From: Streptomyces sp. NBC_01237
GTDB taxonomy: Bacteria > Actinomycetota > Actinomycetes > Streptomycetales > Streptomycetaceae
Direction of reading: 5' to 3'
NCBI RefSeq assembly: GCF_035917275.1
Contig: NZ_CP108508.1
Coordinates: 7,502,001 to 7,566,000, forward strand
DNA: 64,000 nt
Part shown: piece by piece, positions 7,754 through 15,252 of the stretch
Position numbering within the stretch: position 1 is the stretch's first letter
Layout: each line of letters opens with the position of its first letter
Notes under the pieces: model-generated
The model's input: only the letters and a program-made list of their open reading frames with translations
Databases searched by the model: none
Told to the model about the DNA's origin: nothing
Program-made: the position numbers and the translations under genes

Positions 7754-9961
7754 GTGGGTGACGGGCGATGGCGTACGGCTGGCAGAGCCCTGATGCGCGT
7801 GATCGCGGTGTGGGCGGTGTCGACCCTGACGATGCTGGTGCTCGCCGGGATCCTGCCCGACTTCCAGCTCCAGTCCGACGACGGCGACAGCATCACCAAG
7901 ACCGCGTTCACCGCCGCCTGGGGCGCGGGCGCGTTCGGCCTGCTCTCCGCGCTGGTCTGGCCCGTCCTCGTCCGGGCGCTGCTCATCGTGCCCGCCCTCG
8001 TCCTCGGGATGCTGGTCTTCTTCCTCAACGGCTCCCTGCTGCTGATCGCCCTGCGGCTCATTCCGGACGGGCGCGGCGCGGCCGACCCGGAGACGGCGGT
8101 GGTCGTCGCCGCCGTCATGTCCGCCGTCGCCTCCGCGACCTCCACCGCCCTCGCGGTCCGGGACGACGACGCCTACCGGCGCAGGCTCTCCCGGCTCGCC
8201 GACCGGCGCCGCCGCCGCAGCGGCACGGCCGGTACCGCGGACGGCGGCCGCGGCGGACCGCCCGGCACCGTCTTCCTCCAGCTCGACGGCGTCGGCCATG
8301 ACGTCCTGACCGGGGCGGCGGCCGACGGACTGATGCCGACCGTGGCCGACTGGCTCGCGGACGAGTCCGGCCACCGGCTCACCCCCTGGCGCACCGACTG
8401 GTCCAGTCAGACCGGCGCCAGCCAGCTCGCCATCCTGCACGGCAGCAACCACGATGTGCCCGCCTTCCGCTGGTACGAGAAGGAGACCGGCACCGTCATG
8501 GTCTCCAGCAGACCGGCGAGCGCCCTCGAAATGCAGCGCCGGGCCATCAGACGCACCCACGACGGCGGACTGCTCACCGTCGACGGCGCGAGCCGCGGCA
8601 ACCTCTTCAGCGGCGGCGCCGACCAGCTCGCCCTCGTCCTCTCGATGGCCGCCCGGCGCGGCAAGGGGCGCCGCTCCCGCGCCGGGTACTTCGCGTACTT
8701 CTCCGACCCCGCCAACGCCGTCCGCACCGCCCTGTCCTTCGTCGCCGAGGTCTGTCGCGAGATCGGCCAGTCGACCGCGTCCCGGGTGCGCAAGGACACG
8801 CCCAGGATCAAACGGGGCGGGCTCTACCCCTTCATCCGGGCGTTCGCGACCGTCGTCGAACGCGATGTGGTGGTCTCCGCCGTCATCGGCGACATGTTCG
8901 CCGGACGCACCGCCGTCTACGCCGACCTCGTCGCCTACGACGAGGTCGCCCATCACTCCGGGCCGCACAGCCGCGACGCGGAGAAGGTCCTCGAACGGCT
9001 CGACCGCTCCCTCGCCCTCATCGCCAAGGTCGCCGATCACACCCCGAGGACCTACCGGATCGTGCTGCTCTCCGACCACGGCCAGAGCCCGGGGGAGACA
9101 TTCGCCGGAACGTACGGGCTGACCCTCAAGGACCTCGTGCGCGCGGGCTGCGGGCTGCCCGTGCCGCGCAGGGCGCAGCGCACCCGCAGCGCTTCGGAGG
9201 CGCGCGACGCGGTACGGATCGCGCTGCACCGCCCGGTGGAGGAGAAGGAGGCCGAACACCGCGCCAAGCCCTCCGACCCGATCGTGCTCGCCTCCGGCAA
9301 CCTGGGGCTGCTGTCCTTCCCGGACATCGAGGGCCGTGCCTCGCGCGAACAGCTCGACCGCCGCCACCCCGCGCTGCTCAGCACGCTCGCCAACCATCCG
9401 GGGATCGGCTTCCTCCTCGTACGCAGCGAGGAACACGGCTCCGTGGTGCTGGGGCCGGGCGGGGCCGAGGTCCCGGTGCGGGAGCTGGTGGACGGGGCGG
9501 GGCCGCTGGCCGTCTTCGGCGCGGGTGCGGCGGCCGCGGTGCGGCGCACCGACACCTTCCCCCACGTCGCGGATGTGATGGTCAATTCGATGTACGACCC
9601 CGACACCGGCTTCGTCCACGCCTTCGAGGAGCAGATCGGCTCGCACGGCGGGCTGGGCGGTGAGCAGTCGCGCCCCTTCCTGCTGTGGCCGCGCGCCATG
9701 ACGGACCCGCTGGACATCGTCGCCGCCGAGGCCGCCCGGGGCACGCCCCCGCCGTCCGGGGGCGGCCTGGTGGGCGCCGAGAGCGTGCACCGGGTACTGA
9801 GCCGTTGGCTGAGCGAGCTCTCGGGGCCGCAGGTGCCGCTGCGTTCGGAGGGTTTCACCGGTGCGGCACGGGCGGACGAGCCCTTCCCGGGCACCGACGC
9901 CGGTGCGGAATCCGGCTCCGGCTCCGGCTCCGACGGGGCGGTGCCCGGCAGTCCCGGCTGA
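7754..9961 (+). CDS. Holin-like membrane domain fused to an alkaline-phosphatase-superfamily phosphodiesterase
   Basis: A 735-residue membrane protein. About the first 140 residues carry four hydrophobic segments resembling the mycobacterial-type phage holin family (WAVSTLTMLVLAGILPDF, LVRALLIVPALVLGMLVFFL). The rest is an alkaline-phosphatase-superfamily domain with LQLDGVGHDVL (metal Asp), QTGASQLAILHG (probable Thr nucleophile), VAYDEVAHHSGPHS and SDHGQSPGETF. These are the metal sites of nucleotide pyrophosphatase/phosphodiesterases. A membrane-anchored enzyme acting on phosphodiesters or lipid-linked phosphates is likely. The GTG at 7754 has GAGGTGG upstream; GTG 7739 and ATG 7793 are alternatives. 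The holin-like part probably serves only as anchor. Confidence 0.88.
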   Translation: MGDGRWRTAGRALMRVIAVWAVSTLTMLVLAGILPDFQLQSDDGDSITKTAFTAAWGAGAFGLLSALVWPVLVRALLIVPALVLGMLVFFLNGSLLLIALRLIPDGRGAADPETAVVVAAVMSAVASATSTALAVRDDDAYRRRLSRLADRRRRRSGTAGTADGGRGGPPGTVFLQLDGVGHDVLTGAAADGLMPTVADWLADESGHRLTPWRTDWSSQTGASQLAILHGSNHDVPAFRWYEKETGTVMVSSRPASALEMQRRAIRRTHDGGLLTVDGASRGNLFSGGADQLALVLSMAARRGKGRRSRAGYFAYFSDPANAVRTALSFVAEVCREIGQSTASRVRKDTPRIKRGGLYPFIRAFATVVERDVVVSAVIGDMFAGRTAVYADLVAYDEVAHHSGPHSRDAEKVLERLDRSLALIAKVADHTPRTYRIVLLSDHGQSPGETFAGTYGLTLKDLVRAGCGLPVPRRAQRTRSASEARDAVRIALHRPVEEKEAEHRAKPSDPIVLASGNLGLLSFPDIEGRASREQLDRRHPALLSTLANHPGIGFLLVRSEEHGSVVLGPGGAEVPVRELVDGAGPLAVFGAGAAAAVRRTDTFPHVADVMVNSMYDPDTGFVHAFEEQIGSHGGLGGEQSRPFLLWPRAMTDPLDIVAAEAARGTPPPSGGGLVGAESVHRVLSRWLSELSGPQVPLRSEGFTGAARADEPFPGTDAGAESGSGSGSDGAVPGSPG

Positions 9962-9984
9962 GGCGAGCCCGGACCGGGCGATGT

Positions 9985-10938
9985 TCAGCCGGTGCGCGGG
10001 CCCGCGAAGTTGGCGCTGATCCGCTGCCGCAGATACTCCCCGGCGGTGATCGCCGGATAGCTGGAGCCGGGGCCCTCGATCACCACGTCATCGTTCGCCT
10101 GGGCGAAGAACGCCAGACTGTAGCGGGCGCCCTGGTATTCGTCCGGGCCCGGATTCCGCACCCGGTGGAAATTCGACGGCAGCCGGTCCTCGCTCCAGCG
10201 CATCAGCATGTCGCCGATGTTGCAGGTGATGGAATCCGCGGACGGCACGATGGGCGTCCATTCCTCGGCCTCCGCCTCCTTTCCCGGGCAGACCTGGAGA
10301 CCGCCCTGCCCTTCCTGCTGGAACAGCAGGGTGAGACAGTCGAAATCGGTGTGCGCACCCGCACGCCAGGTGTCCATGGAGCCGCGCGCACCGGCCGGGA
10401 CCGCGAAATAGTGGAGCATGCGCAGAGTGCTGCGGTACGAATCCGCCGTCGGGTCGTGGGCGGCGTCGAAGAAGTCCCTGGCGAATCCCAGCCGGTCGGC
10501 GAAGCAGGACAGCACCCGCATGGCGACCTGCCGGCACTGCGCCTCGAATGCCAGGACGGTCGTCCGGAATCCCGCGATCTCACCGTCGTCGGGCCAGAGC
10601 CCCGTCATGAGCGGGCGGGTGACCTGGTACGACTCCTTGGTGTCCGGAGTGCCGATCGAAGGGCGTACCTGACTCCGGCTCTCCCAGCCGGAATTCGTTC
10701 CCTTCCGCAGCGGGTAGTTGGCCTTGACTTCTTCGGGAAGGGCGAAGAACGCCCGCGCGGCGGCGAACGCCCCCTCGATATCGCTCTGTTCGATGCCGTG
10801 GTGGTAGATCTGGAAGAAGCCGACGTCGGTCGCCGCCTCCCACAGTTCCTGGGTGATGCCGGCCCTGCGCCGGTCGAAGTCGGAGAGATCGATACGCCGG
10901 ATCTCCCGGTCGGACACCTCGGTGCCCCGGCCGCCCAT
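9985..10938 (-). CDS. Isopenicillin N synthase-like 2OG-Fe(II) oxygenase
   Basis: A 317-residue member of the isopenicillin-N-synthase/2-oxoglutarate Fe(II) dioxygenase family. The iron triad is visible as H196-x-D198 (AHTDFD) and H258, followed by the co-substrate-binding RYS at 272-274. The N-terminal DIOX_N-type region (IDLSDFDRRRAG, GFFQIYHHGI) is present. There is no peptide synthetase or beta-lactam gene nearby, so the name should not be read as antibiotic synthesis. The ATG at 10938 has AGGGAGA in front; a GTG at 11019 would add 27 Pro/Ser-rich residues and cannot be excluded. The gene is convergent with the phosphodiesterase gene, 23 bases away. Confidence 0.9.
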   Translation of the reverse strand: MGGRGTEVSDREIRRIDLSDFDRRRAGITQELWEAATDVGFFQIYHHGIEQSDIEGAFAAARAFFALPEEVKANYPLRKGTNSGWESRSQVRPSIGTPDTKESYQVTRPLMTGLWPDDGEIAGFRTTVLAFEAQCRQVAMRVLSCFADRLGFARDFFDAAHDPTADSYRSTLRMLHYFAVPAGARGSMDTWRAGAHTDFDCLTLLFQQEGQGGLQVCPGKEAEAEEWTPIVPSADSITCNIGDMLMRWSEDRLPSNFHRVRNPGPDEYQGARYSLAFFAQANDDVVIEGPGSSYPAITAGEYLRQRISANFAGPRTG

Positions 10939-11329
10939 ACGGCTCTCCCTGTCGAGTTCGGAGAGTCCGTAGGGCGAGGGCGAGGGCGGCGGAGTGGGAG
11001 GGGAAGGGTGTGCGTTCACAGCGGCAGTGCTCCGTTCCGGAGGTCACCTTCGACGGCTGACGGAGTGCAGTCACCGCCCCTGCACTCCCACCGGGCTCCG
11101 GGAGCGGATCCCTCGGCCCCGGCCACGATCCGTTCGTGGGCTGGCACGCGATGCGTGCGCGATGCGGGTGACTCTGCCGTGGCCGTGTTTCGGGGAGGGG
11201 ACGCCGTGTCGACATCGCCGTTACGCGCGGGGCGCGCGGCGGACGGCGCGTCCCGCGGCCCCGTCCGCGTACCGGTCCCGCGCCTGTGTCCATCGGGTGT
11301 TGTCAGTGGTGGGCGGCAGGATGGTGGCC
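10939..11329. other. Gene-free stretch between the dioxygenase gene and ligA
   Basis: This 391-base gap must hold the divergent promoters of the dioxygenase and ligase genes. Two copies of CGCGATGCG lie at 11147-11155 and 11158-11166, an 11-base period that could be a regulator site. No clear -10/-35 pair or RNA gene was recognised. Part of it (to 11019) may encode a longer dioxygenase N-terminus. Confidence 0.5.
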
Positions 11330-13444
11330 ATGACGAACTCAGCTGTTGTGCTCGCCGACGCGTCCTCCTACGCCGCCGCTGTCGAACAGGCGTCGCAGGC
11401 CGCCGCCGCGTACTACGCCACGGGCGAGAGCCCGCTCGACGACGACGCGTACGACCGGCTGGCGCGCGGGATCGCCGCCTACGAGGACGCGCACCCGCGG
11501 GAGGTGCTGGCAGCCTCGCCGACGGGCAAGGTCGCGGGTGGCGCGGCCGTCGGCGACATACCGCACACGGTGCCCATGCTGTCCTTGGACAACGTCTTCT
11601 CCGCCGAGCAGTTCGCCACCTGGACCGTCTCCCTGGAGCGGCGGATCGGCAGACCCGTGGCCGCCTGGAGCGTGGAGCCCAAGCTCGACGGCCTCGCCGT
11701 GGCCGCCCGGTACGAGCAGGGAAGGCTCGACCGGCTGATCACCCGGGGCGACGGCACCGCGGGCGAGGACGTCTCGCACGCCATCGGTACGGTGCTCGGC
11801 CTCCCCGAGCGGCTCGGCGCACCGGTCACCATCGAGGTGCGCGGCGAGATCCTCATGACGGACGAGCAGTTCGAACAGGCCAACACGGTGCGCACGGAAC
11901 ACGGCGGAGCCCCCTTCGCCAATCCGCGCAACGGGGCGGCCGGCACCCTGCGCGCCAAGGACCGGCCCTACCGGGTGGAGATGACCTTCTTCGCGTACGG
12001 GGCGCTCGCGCTGCCCGGTTCCGGGGAGCTGACCGACACCCTGGCCGAGCTGCCGCACAGCGAGGTCCTGGCGTACGTCGCCGGGCTCGGCGTGCACACG
12101 GCGGCGGACACGGACGTCGCCCCGCGCACGGTCACCACGGTCGAGGCGGTGCAGTCGAGGGTGGCGGAGATCGGTGCTCTGCGGGCCTCGTTGCCGTTCG
12201 GTATCGACGGCATCGTCATCAAGGCGGACCTCGCCGCCGACCAGCGCGAGGCCGGTTCCGGGACCCGGGCGCCGCGCTGGGCCATCGCGTACAAGCTTCC
12301 GGCGGTGGAGAAGGTCACCCGGCTCCTGGCCGTCGAGTGGAATGTGGGCCGCACCGGCATCATCGCGCCGCGCGCCGTGCTGGAGCCCGTCGAGATCGAC
12401 GGGTCGACCGTCAGCTACGCCACCCTGCACAACCCGGCCGACATCACCCGCCGCGATCTGCGGCTCGGGGACCAGGTGATGGTCTACAAGGCGGGCGACA
12501 TCATTCCGCGCATCGAAGCGCCCGTCGCACATCTGCGGACCGGTGACGAGCAGCCGATCGAGTTCCCCGCGAGCTGCCCGCAGTGCGGCTCCGAGATCGA
12601 CACGAGCGAGCAGCGCTGGCGCTGCACCCGGGGCCGTGACTGCCGGCTGGTCGCCTCCGTGTCCTATGCCGCCGGGCGCGACCAGCTCGACATCGAGGGA
12701 CTGGGCGCCACCCGTGTCGTCCAGCTCGTCGACGCGGGGCTGGTCACCGATTTCGCCGACCTGTTCACCCTGGAGCGGGAGCAGCTGCTCGCCCTCGACC
12801 GGATGGGCGAGACCTCCACCGACAATCTGCTGGCCGCCATCGCGACGGCCCGCTCCCGCCCGCTGTCCCGCGTCTTCTGCGCCCTGGGAGTACGGGGCAC
12901 GGGGCGTTCCATGTCCCGCCGGATCGCCCGCTACTTCGCGACCATGGACCGGATCGTCGCCGCCGACATCGAGACGCTCCAGCTGGTCGACGGCATCGGC
13001 AAGGAGAAGGCGGCGGGCGTGGTCGCGGAGCTTGCGGAGCTGGCACCGCTGATCGAGAAGCTGGTGAGCGCCGGGGTCAACATGACGGAGCCCGGCGTCA
13101 CGCCGCCGCCGGAGCCCGGGACCGAGCAGGACGGGGAGGCGGACGGGGAAGCGGGCACGCAGGCCGCCGTCGCACCGTCGGACCTGCCGCTGGACGGGAT
13201 GACCGTGGTGGTCACCGGGGCCATGACGGGCAGCCTGGAGAAGCTGTCCCGCAACCAGATGAACGAGCTGATCGAGCGGGCCGGCGGGAAGTCCTCCTCC
13301 AGCGTCTCCAAGCGCACGAGCCTTCTGGTCGCCGGGGAGAAGGCCGGATCGAAGCGGACCAAGGCGGAGGGCCTGGGTGTCCGGATCGCGGCACCGGACG
13401 AATTCGCGGAGCTGATCGCCTCGTTCCTGAGCGAGGAGGAATGA
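11330..13444 (+). CDS. ligA: NAD-dependent DNA ligase, LigA paralogue
   Basis: A full-length bacterial NAD+-dependent DNA ligase of 704 residues. The order is a short NAD-binding Ia domain ([12 protein letters not shown]), adenylation domain with the AMP-lysine in KLDG (K118), [10 protein letters not shown] and VRGEI, an OB fold, a four-cysteine zinc finger beginning CPQC near 416, helix-hairpin-helix repeats ([15 protein letters not shown]) and a C-terminal BRCT domain from about 620. An acidic linker (about 590-615) separates HhH and BRCT. The N-terminal region differs from what I recall of the housekeeping Streptomyces LigA, so this is probably the second copy many species carry. ATG 11330 is spaced 9 bases from GGCAGG; ATG 11321 is too close. 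Confidence 0.93.
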   Translation: MTNSAVVLADASSYAAAVEQASQAAAAYYATGESPLDDDAYDRLARGIAAYEDAHPREVLAASPTGKVAGGAAVGDIPHTVPMLSLDNVFSAEQFATWTVSLERRIGRPVAAWSVEPKLDGLAVAARYEQGRLDRLITRGDGTAGEDVSHAIGTVLGLPERLGAPVTIEVRGEILMTDEQFEQANTVRTEHGGAPFANPRNGAAGTLRAKDRPYRVEMTFFAYGALALPGSGELTDTLAELPHSEVLAYVAGLGVHTAADTDVAPRTVTTVEAVQSRVAEIGALRASLPFGIDGIVIKADLAADQREAGSGTRAPRWAIAYKLPAVEKVTRLLAVEWNVGRTGIIAPRAVLEPVEIDGSTVSYATLHNPADITRRDLRLGDQVMVYKAGDIIPRIEAPVAHLRTGDEQPIEFPASCPQCGSEIDTSEQRWRCTRGRDCRLVASVSYAAGRDQLDIEGLGATRVVQLVDAGLVTDFADLFTLEREQLLALDRMGETSTDNLLAAIATARSRPLSRVFCALGVRGTGRSMSRRIARYFATMDRIVAADIETLQLVDGIGKEKAAGVVAELAELAPLIEKLVSAGVNMTEPGVTPPPEPGTEQDGEADGEAGTQAAVAPSDLPLDGMTVVVTGAMTGSLEKLSRNQMNELIERAGGKSSSSVSKRTSLLVAGEKAGSKRTKAEGLGVRIAAPDEFAELIASFLSEEE

Positions 13445-13498
13445 GGGCGCGGGTGCGCCTGCCGCACACCCGATGACGCGTCTTCGTGCCGCACGCAG

Positions 13499-13525
13499 AT
13501 GACGCGGCACCGTGCCGCGCGTCAT
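13499..13525. terminator. Palindromic stem after ligA, possible terminator
   Basis: ATGACGCGGCA is followed almost at once by TGCCGCGCGTCAT, an imperfect hairpin with two extra bases, 55 bases past the ligA stop. A second inverted pair GGGCAC/GTGCCC follows at 13531-13552. There is no T-run, as is common in Streptomyces. Confidence 0.4.
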
Positions 13526-13599
13526 ATGGCGGGCACCCGGTGCCGAGTGCCCGGTGGCGGGTGTCCGCTGACCGGTCTCCGGTAGCGGGGCCTTCGAAT

Positions 13600-13625
13600 G
13601 GGCAAGGAAGTGGCTTTCCTTGCCC
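13600..13625. promoter_or_regulatory. Perfect 10-bp hairpin upstream of the mreB-like gene
   Basis: GGGCAAGGAA (13600-13609), a 6-base loop, then TTCCTTGCCC (13616-13625), about 93 bases before the MreB-like start. It could be an operator or an RNA hairpin in the leader. Further structure between it and the gene was not recognised. Confidence 0.4.
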
Positions 13626-13718
13626 CGGTATTGCATAGTGAGGGCTCGGTCATGCCTCGCTATCAGCGGGTCACTGGTGAGCGGACGGCTGTGGTGGCAG
13701 GCCGGGGGGTGAGGAGCG

Positions 13719-14570
13719 ATGAGTTCTTTGCGCGACGGACAGCGCTACGTCCGGCCCGTCCACCGGGGGACCCCGGCGATCCGGGCCCCCCGCAACCACC
13801 CGTCACGCGGCGACCGGCCCGTCGCCACCCGGGGCCTCGCCCTCGACCTCGGCAGTTCCCGGACCCGTGCCTGGGTCCCCGGACACGGCCTCATGACCGA
13901 CCCGCTCCCGGACGACGGATCCCTCCGGCCCGTCCGTCGCGGCCGTATCGTCGACCCCGAGTCCTGCGGCAGACTGCTCAGCCGTATCGCCGACGCAGCC
14001 CTCGGAACCGACCGCAGTGACAGCGTGATCGTGCTGAGCCATCCGGTCCTCGCCGGAGCCGAGCACCGTACCGCGGCACGCGAACTGCTCGCCGCGCTCG
14101 GTCCGACCGGTGTCGTGGTGCTCAACAGCGCCCGTGCCGCCGCGGCGTACGCAGGACCGCAGGACAGCGGCCCCCTGCTCGTCATCGACATGGGCGCCGA
14201 GCTGACCGAAGTGACCCTGCTCGTGGACGGCATGGTGGCCGACGCCCGCCAGGCCGAGTCGGGGCTCAGCGACCTGGACCCGGCCACGCTGCCCGCGGCC
14301 CTCGTCCGCACCGTGCTCGACATGATCATGTCCATGTGGCGGCAGGACCGGCACGGCACCGTCCTGGGAGCCCTGCGCAAGGGCCCGGTCCTCGCCGGAG
14401 GCGGCGCGCTGCGCCCCGACATCACCGACCGGCTCGCCCTCCGTCTCGGGGTACGGGTCCGTCTCGCCGACGACCCGTCGACCACCGTCGTACGCGGCGC
14501 CGGGCTGATCCTCAGCTCCGTGCTCCGCCACGCCGCCGCACCGGCCGTCCTGCCCGGCCCGGCGGGGTGA
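13719..14570 (+). CDS. Shortened MreB-like actin-fold protein
   Basis: A 283-residue actin-like ATPase related to MreB. The phosphate-1 loop is ALDLGSSRTR (41-50), the phosphate-2 region LLVIDMGAELTEVTLL (about 150-165), and LAGGGALRPD supplies the adenosine motif. Normal MreB is about 340 residues, so internal parts (probably subdomains IB/IIB) are missing. It resembles the third, reduced MreB-like protein known in S. coelicolor (recalled as SCO6166), distinct from MreB and Mbl. A basic, Arg/Pro-rich 35-residue N-terminal tail is added. The ATG at 13719 follows GAGGAG. Its stop overlaps the start of the next gene (GTGA). Confidence 0.85.
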   Translation: MSSLRDGQRYVRPVHRGTPAIRAPRNHPSRGDRPVATRGLALDLGSSRTRAWVPGHGLMTDPLPDDGSLRPVRRGRIVDPESCGRLLSRIADAALGTDRSDSVIVLSHPVLAGAEHRTAARELLAALGPTGVVVLNSARAAAAYAGPQDSGPLLVIDMGAELTEVTLLVDGMVADARQAESGLSDLDPATLPAALVRTVLDMIMSMWRQDRHGTVLGALRKGPVLAGGGALRPDITDRLALRLGVRVRLADDPSTTVVRGAGLILSSVLRHAAAPAVLPGPAG

Positions 14571-15217
14571 CCCCCTTCCCCGAGCCGCCACGGGGGAACA
14601 CACCCCGGCGCGGCCGACCGGACGCACCGGCCCGGCGGGCACGGCACGCCCTGGCCGCGCTGCTCCTCGCCGTCCTCACCCTGATCGGCGGCGGGCCCGC
14701 GGCCACCGGTGCCGCGCTCCCGGTCCGCGCCCTCACGGGTCCGGCCCCCGTCACCGCGTACGCGCCCGTCGCCCCCGCCCCCGCCCAGCACACCGACCGG
14801 ACCGCACGGGCCGGCCAGATCCATGACACCCGCCGCTTCCGCGCCGGGGCGGCCGGCGGCCACGACACCCGCACCGTCACCTCCGGTCAGGACACCCGTC
14901 GCGGCCGGACCGTCGCGGCAACCGGCCACGACCACCCGCGGGCCGCGGTCACCTCCGCCCCGCACCCCCGGGCGGGCATCCTCCGGGCCCAGGCGCCGAA
15001 CCACTCGCCGCCGCCCGCCCACAGCGCGCTGCCGCCCCGCACGCCGGTCCTGCCCGCACCGCGCGCCGCCACGCAACGCCGCGCCGAAGCCGCCTCCCGC
15101 GTACCCGACGGGAGCCCGGCCGGGCTCCCCGGTGTACGGGGTCCTCCCGGGACGGCAACCGGTCCGAGCACCGGTCACCGGTCCTGTCCCACAGACCTGC
15201 CGTCCCGTCCTCGCTGA
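14567..15217 (+). CDS. Small secreted or membrane-anchored Ala/Pro-rich protein
   Basis: A 216-residue protein starting at GTG 14567, coupled to the MreB-like gene by a GTGA overlap. After a basic stretch (RRARHA) comes one hydrophobic segment, LAALLLAVLTLIGGG (about residues 27-41), then Ala-rich cleavage-like sequence (AATGAA). The rest is Pro/Ala/His/Arg-rich and low in complexity, with no domain I recognise. It is best read as an exported or single-pass envelope protein. Coupling to an MreB-like gene and the position before secDF suggest an envelope role, which is inference only. Confidence 0.65.
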   Translation: MTPFPEPPRGNTPRRGRPDAPARRARHALAALLLAVLTLIGGGPAATGAALPVRALTGPAPVTAYAPVAPAPAQHTDRTARAGQIHDTRRFRAGAAGGHDTRTVTSGQDTRRGRTVAATGHDHPRAAVTSAPHPRAGILRAQAPNHSPPPAHSALPPRTPVLPAPRAATQRRAEAASRVPDGSPAGLPGVRGPPGTATGPSTGHRSCPTDLPSRPR

Positions 15218-15252
15218 GGTGAGGGCGGTAGACGCCCCACCGGAGGATTCCC

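Noticed and set aside
7754..8180. Prophage suggested by the holin-like segment
   Set aside because: It is the N-terminal part of a chromosomal fusion protein; no phage structural, lysis or integrase genes surround it.
9985..10938. Beta-lactam biosynthesis suggested by the isopenicillin-N-synthase-like enzyme
   Set aside because: No ACV synthetase, epimerase or expandase gene is nearby; the family is broad and mostly unrelated to beta-lactams.
9685..12546. A 953-codon open frame on the plus strand
   Set aside because: It runs across the phosphodiesterase end, antisense to the dioxygenase and out of frame with ligA; no coherent domain is present.
14336..14566. An N-terminal extension of the small envelope protein
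   Set aside because: The frame is open upstream, but it lies inside the MreB-like gene and lacks a start with a ribosome site; the GTGA overlap start is better.
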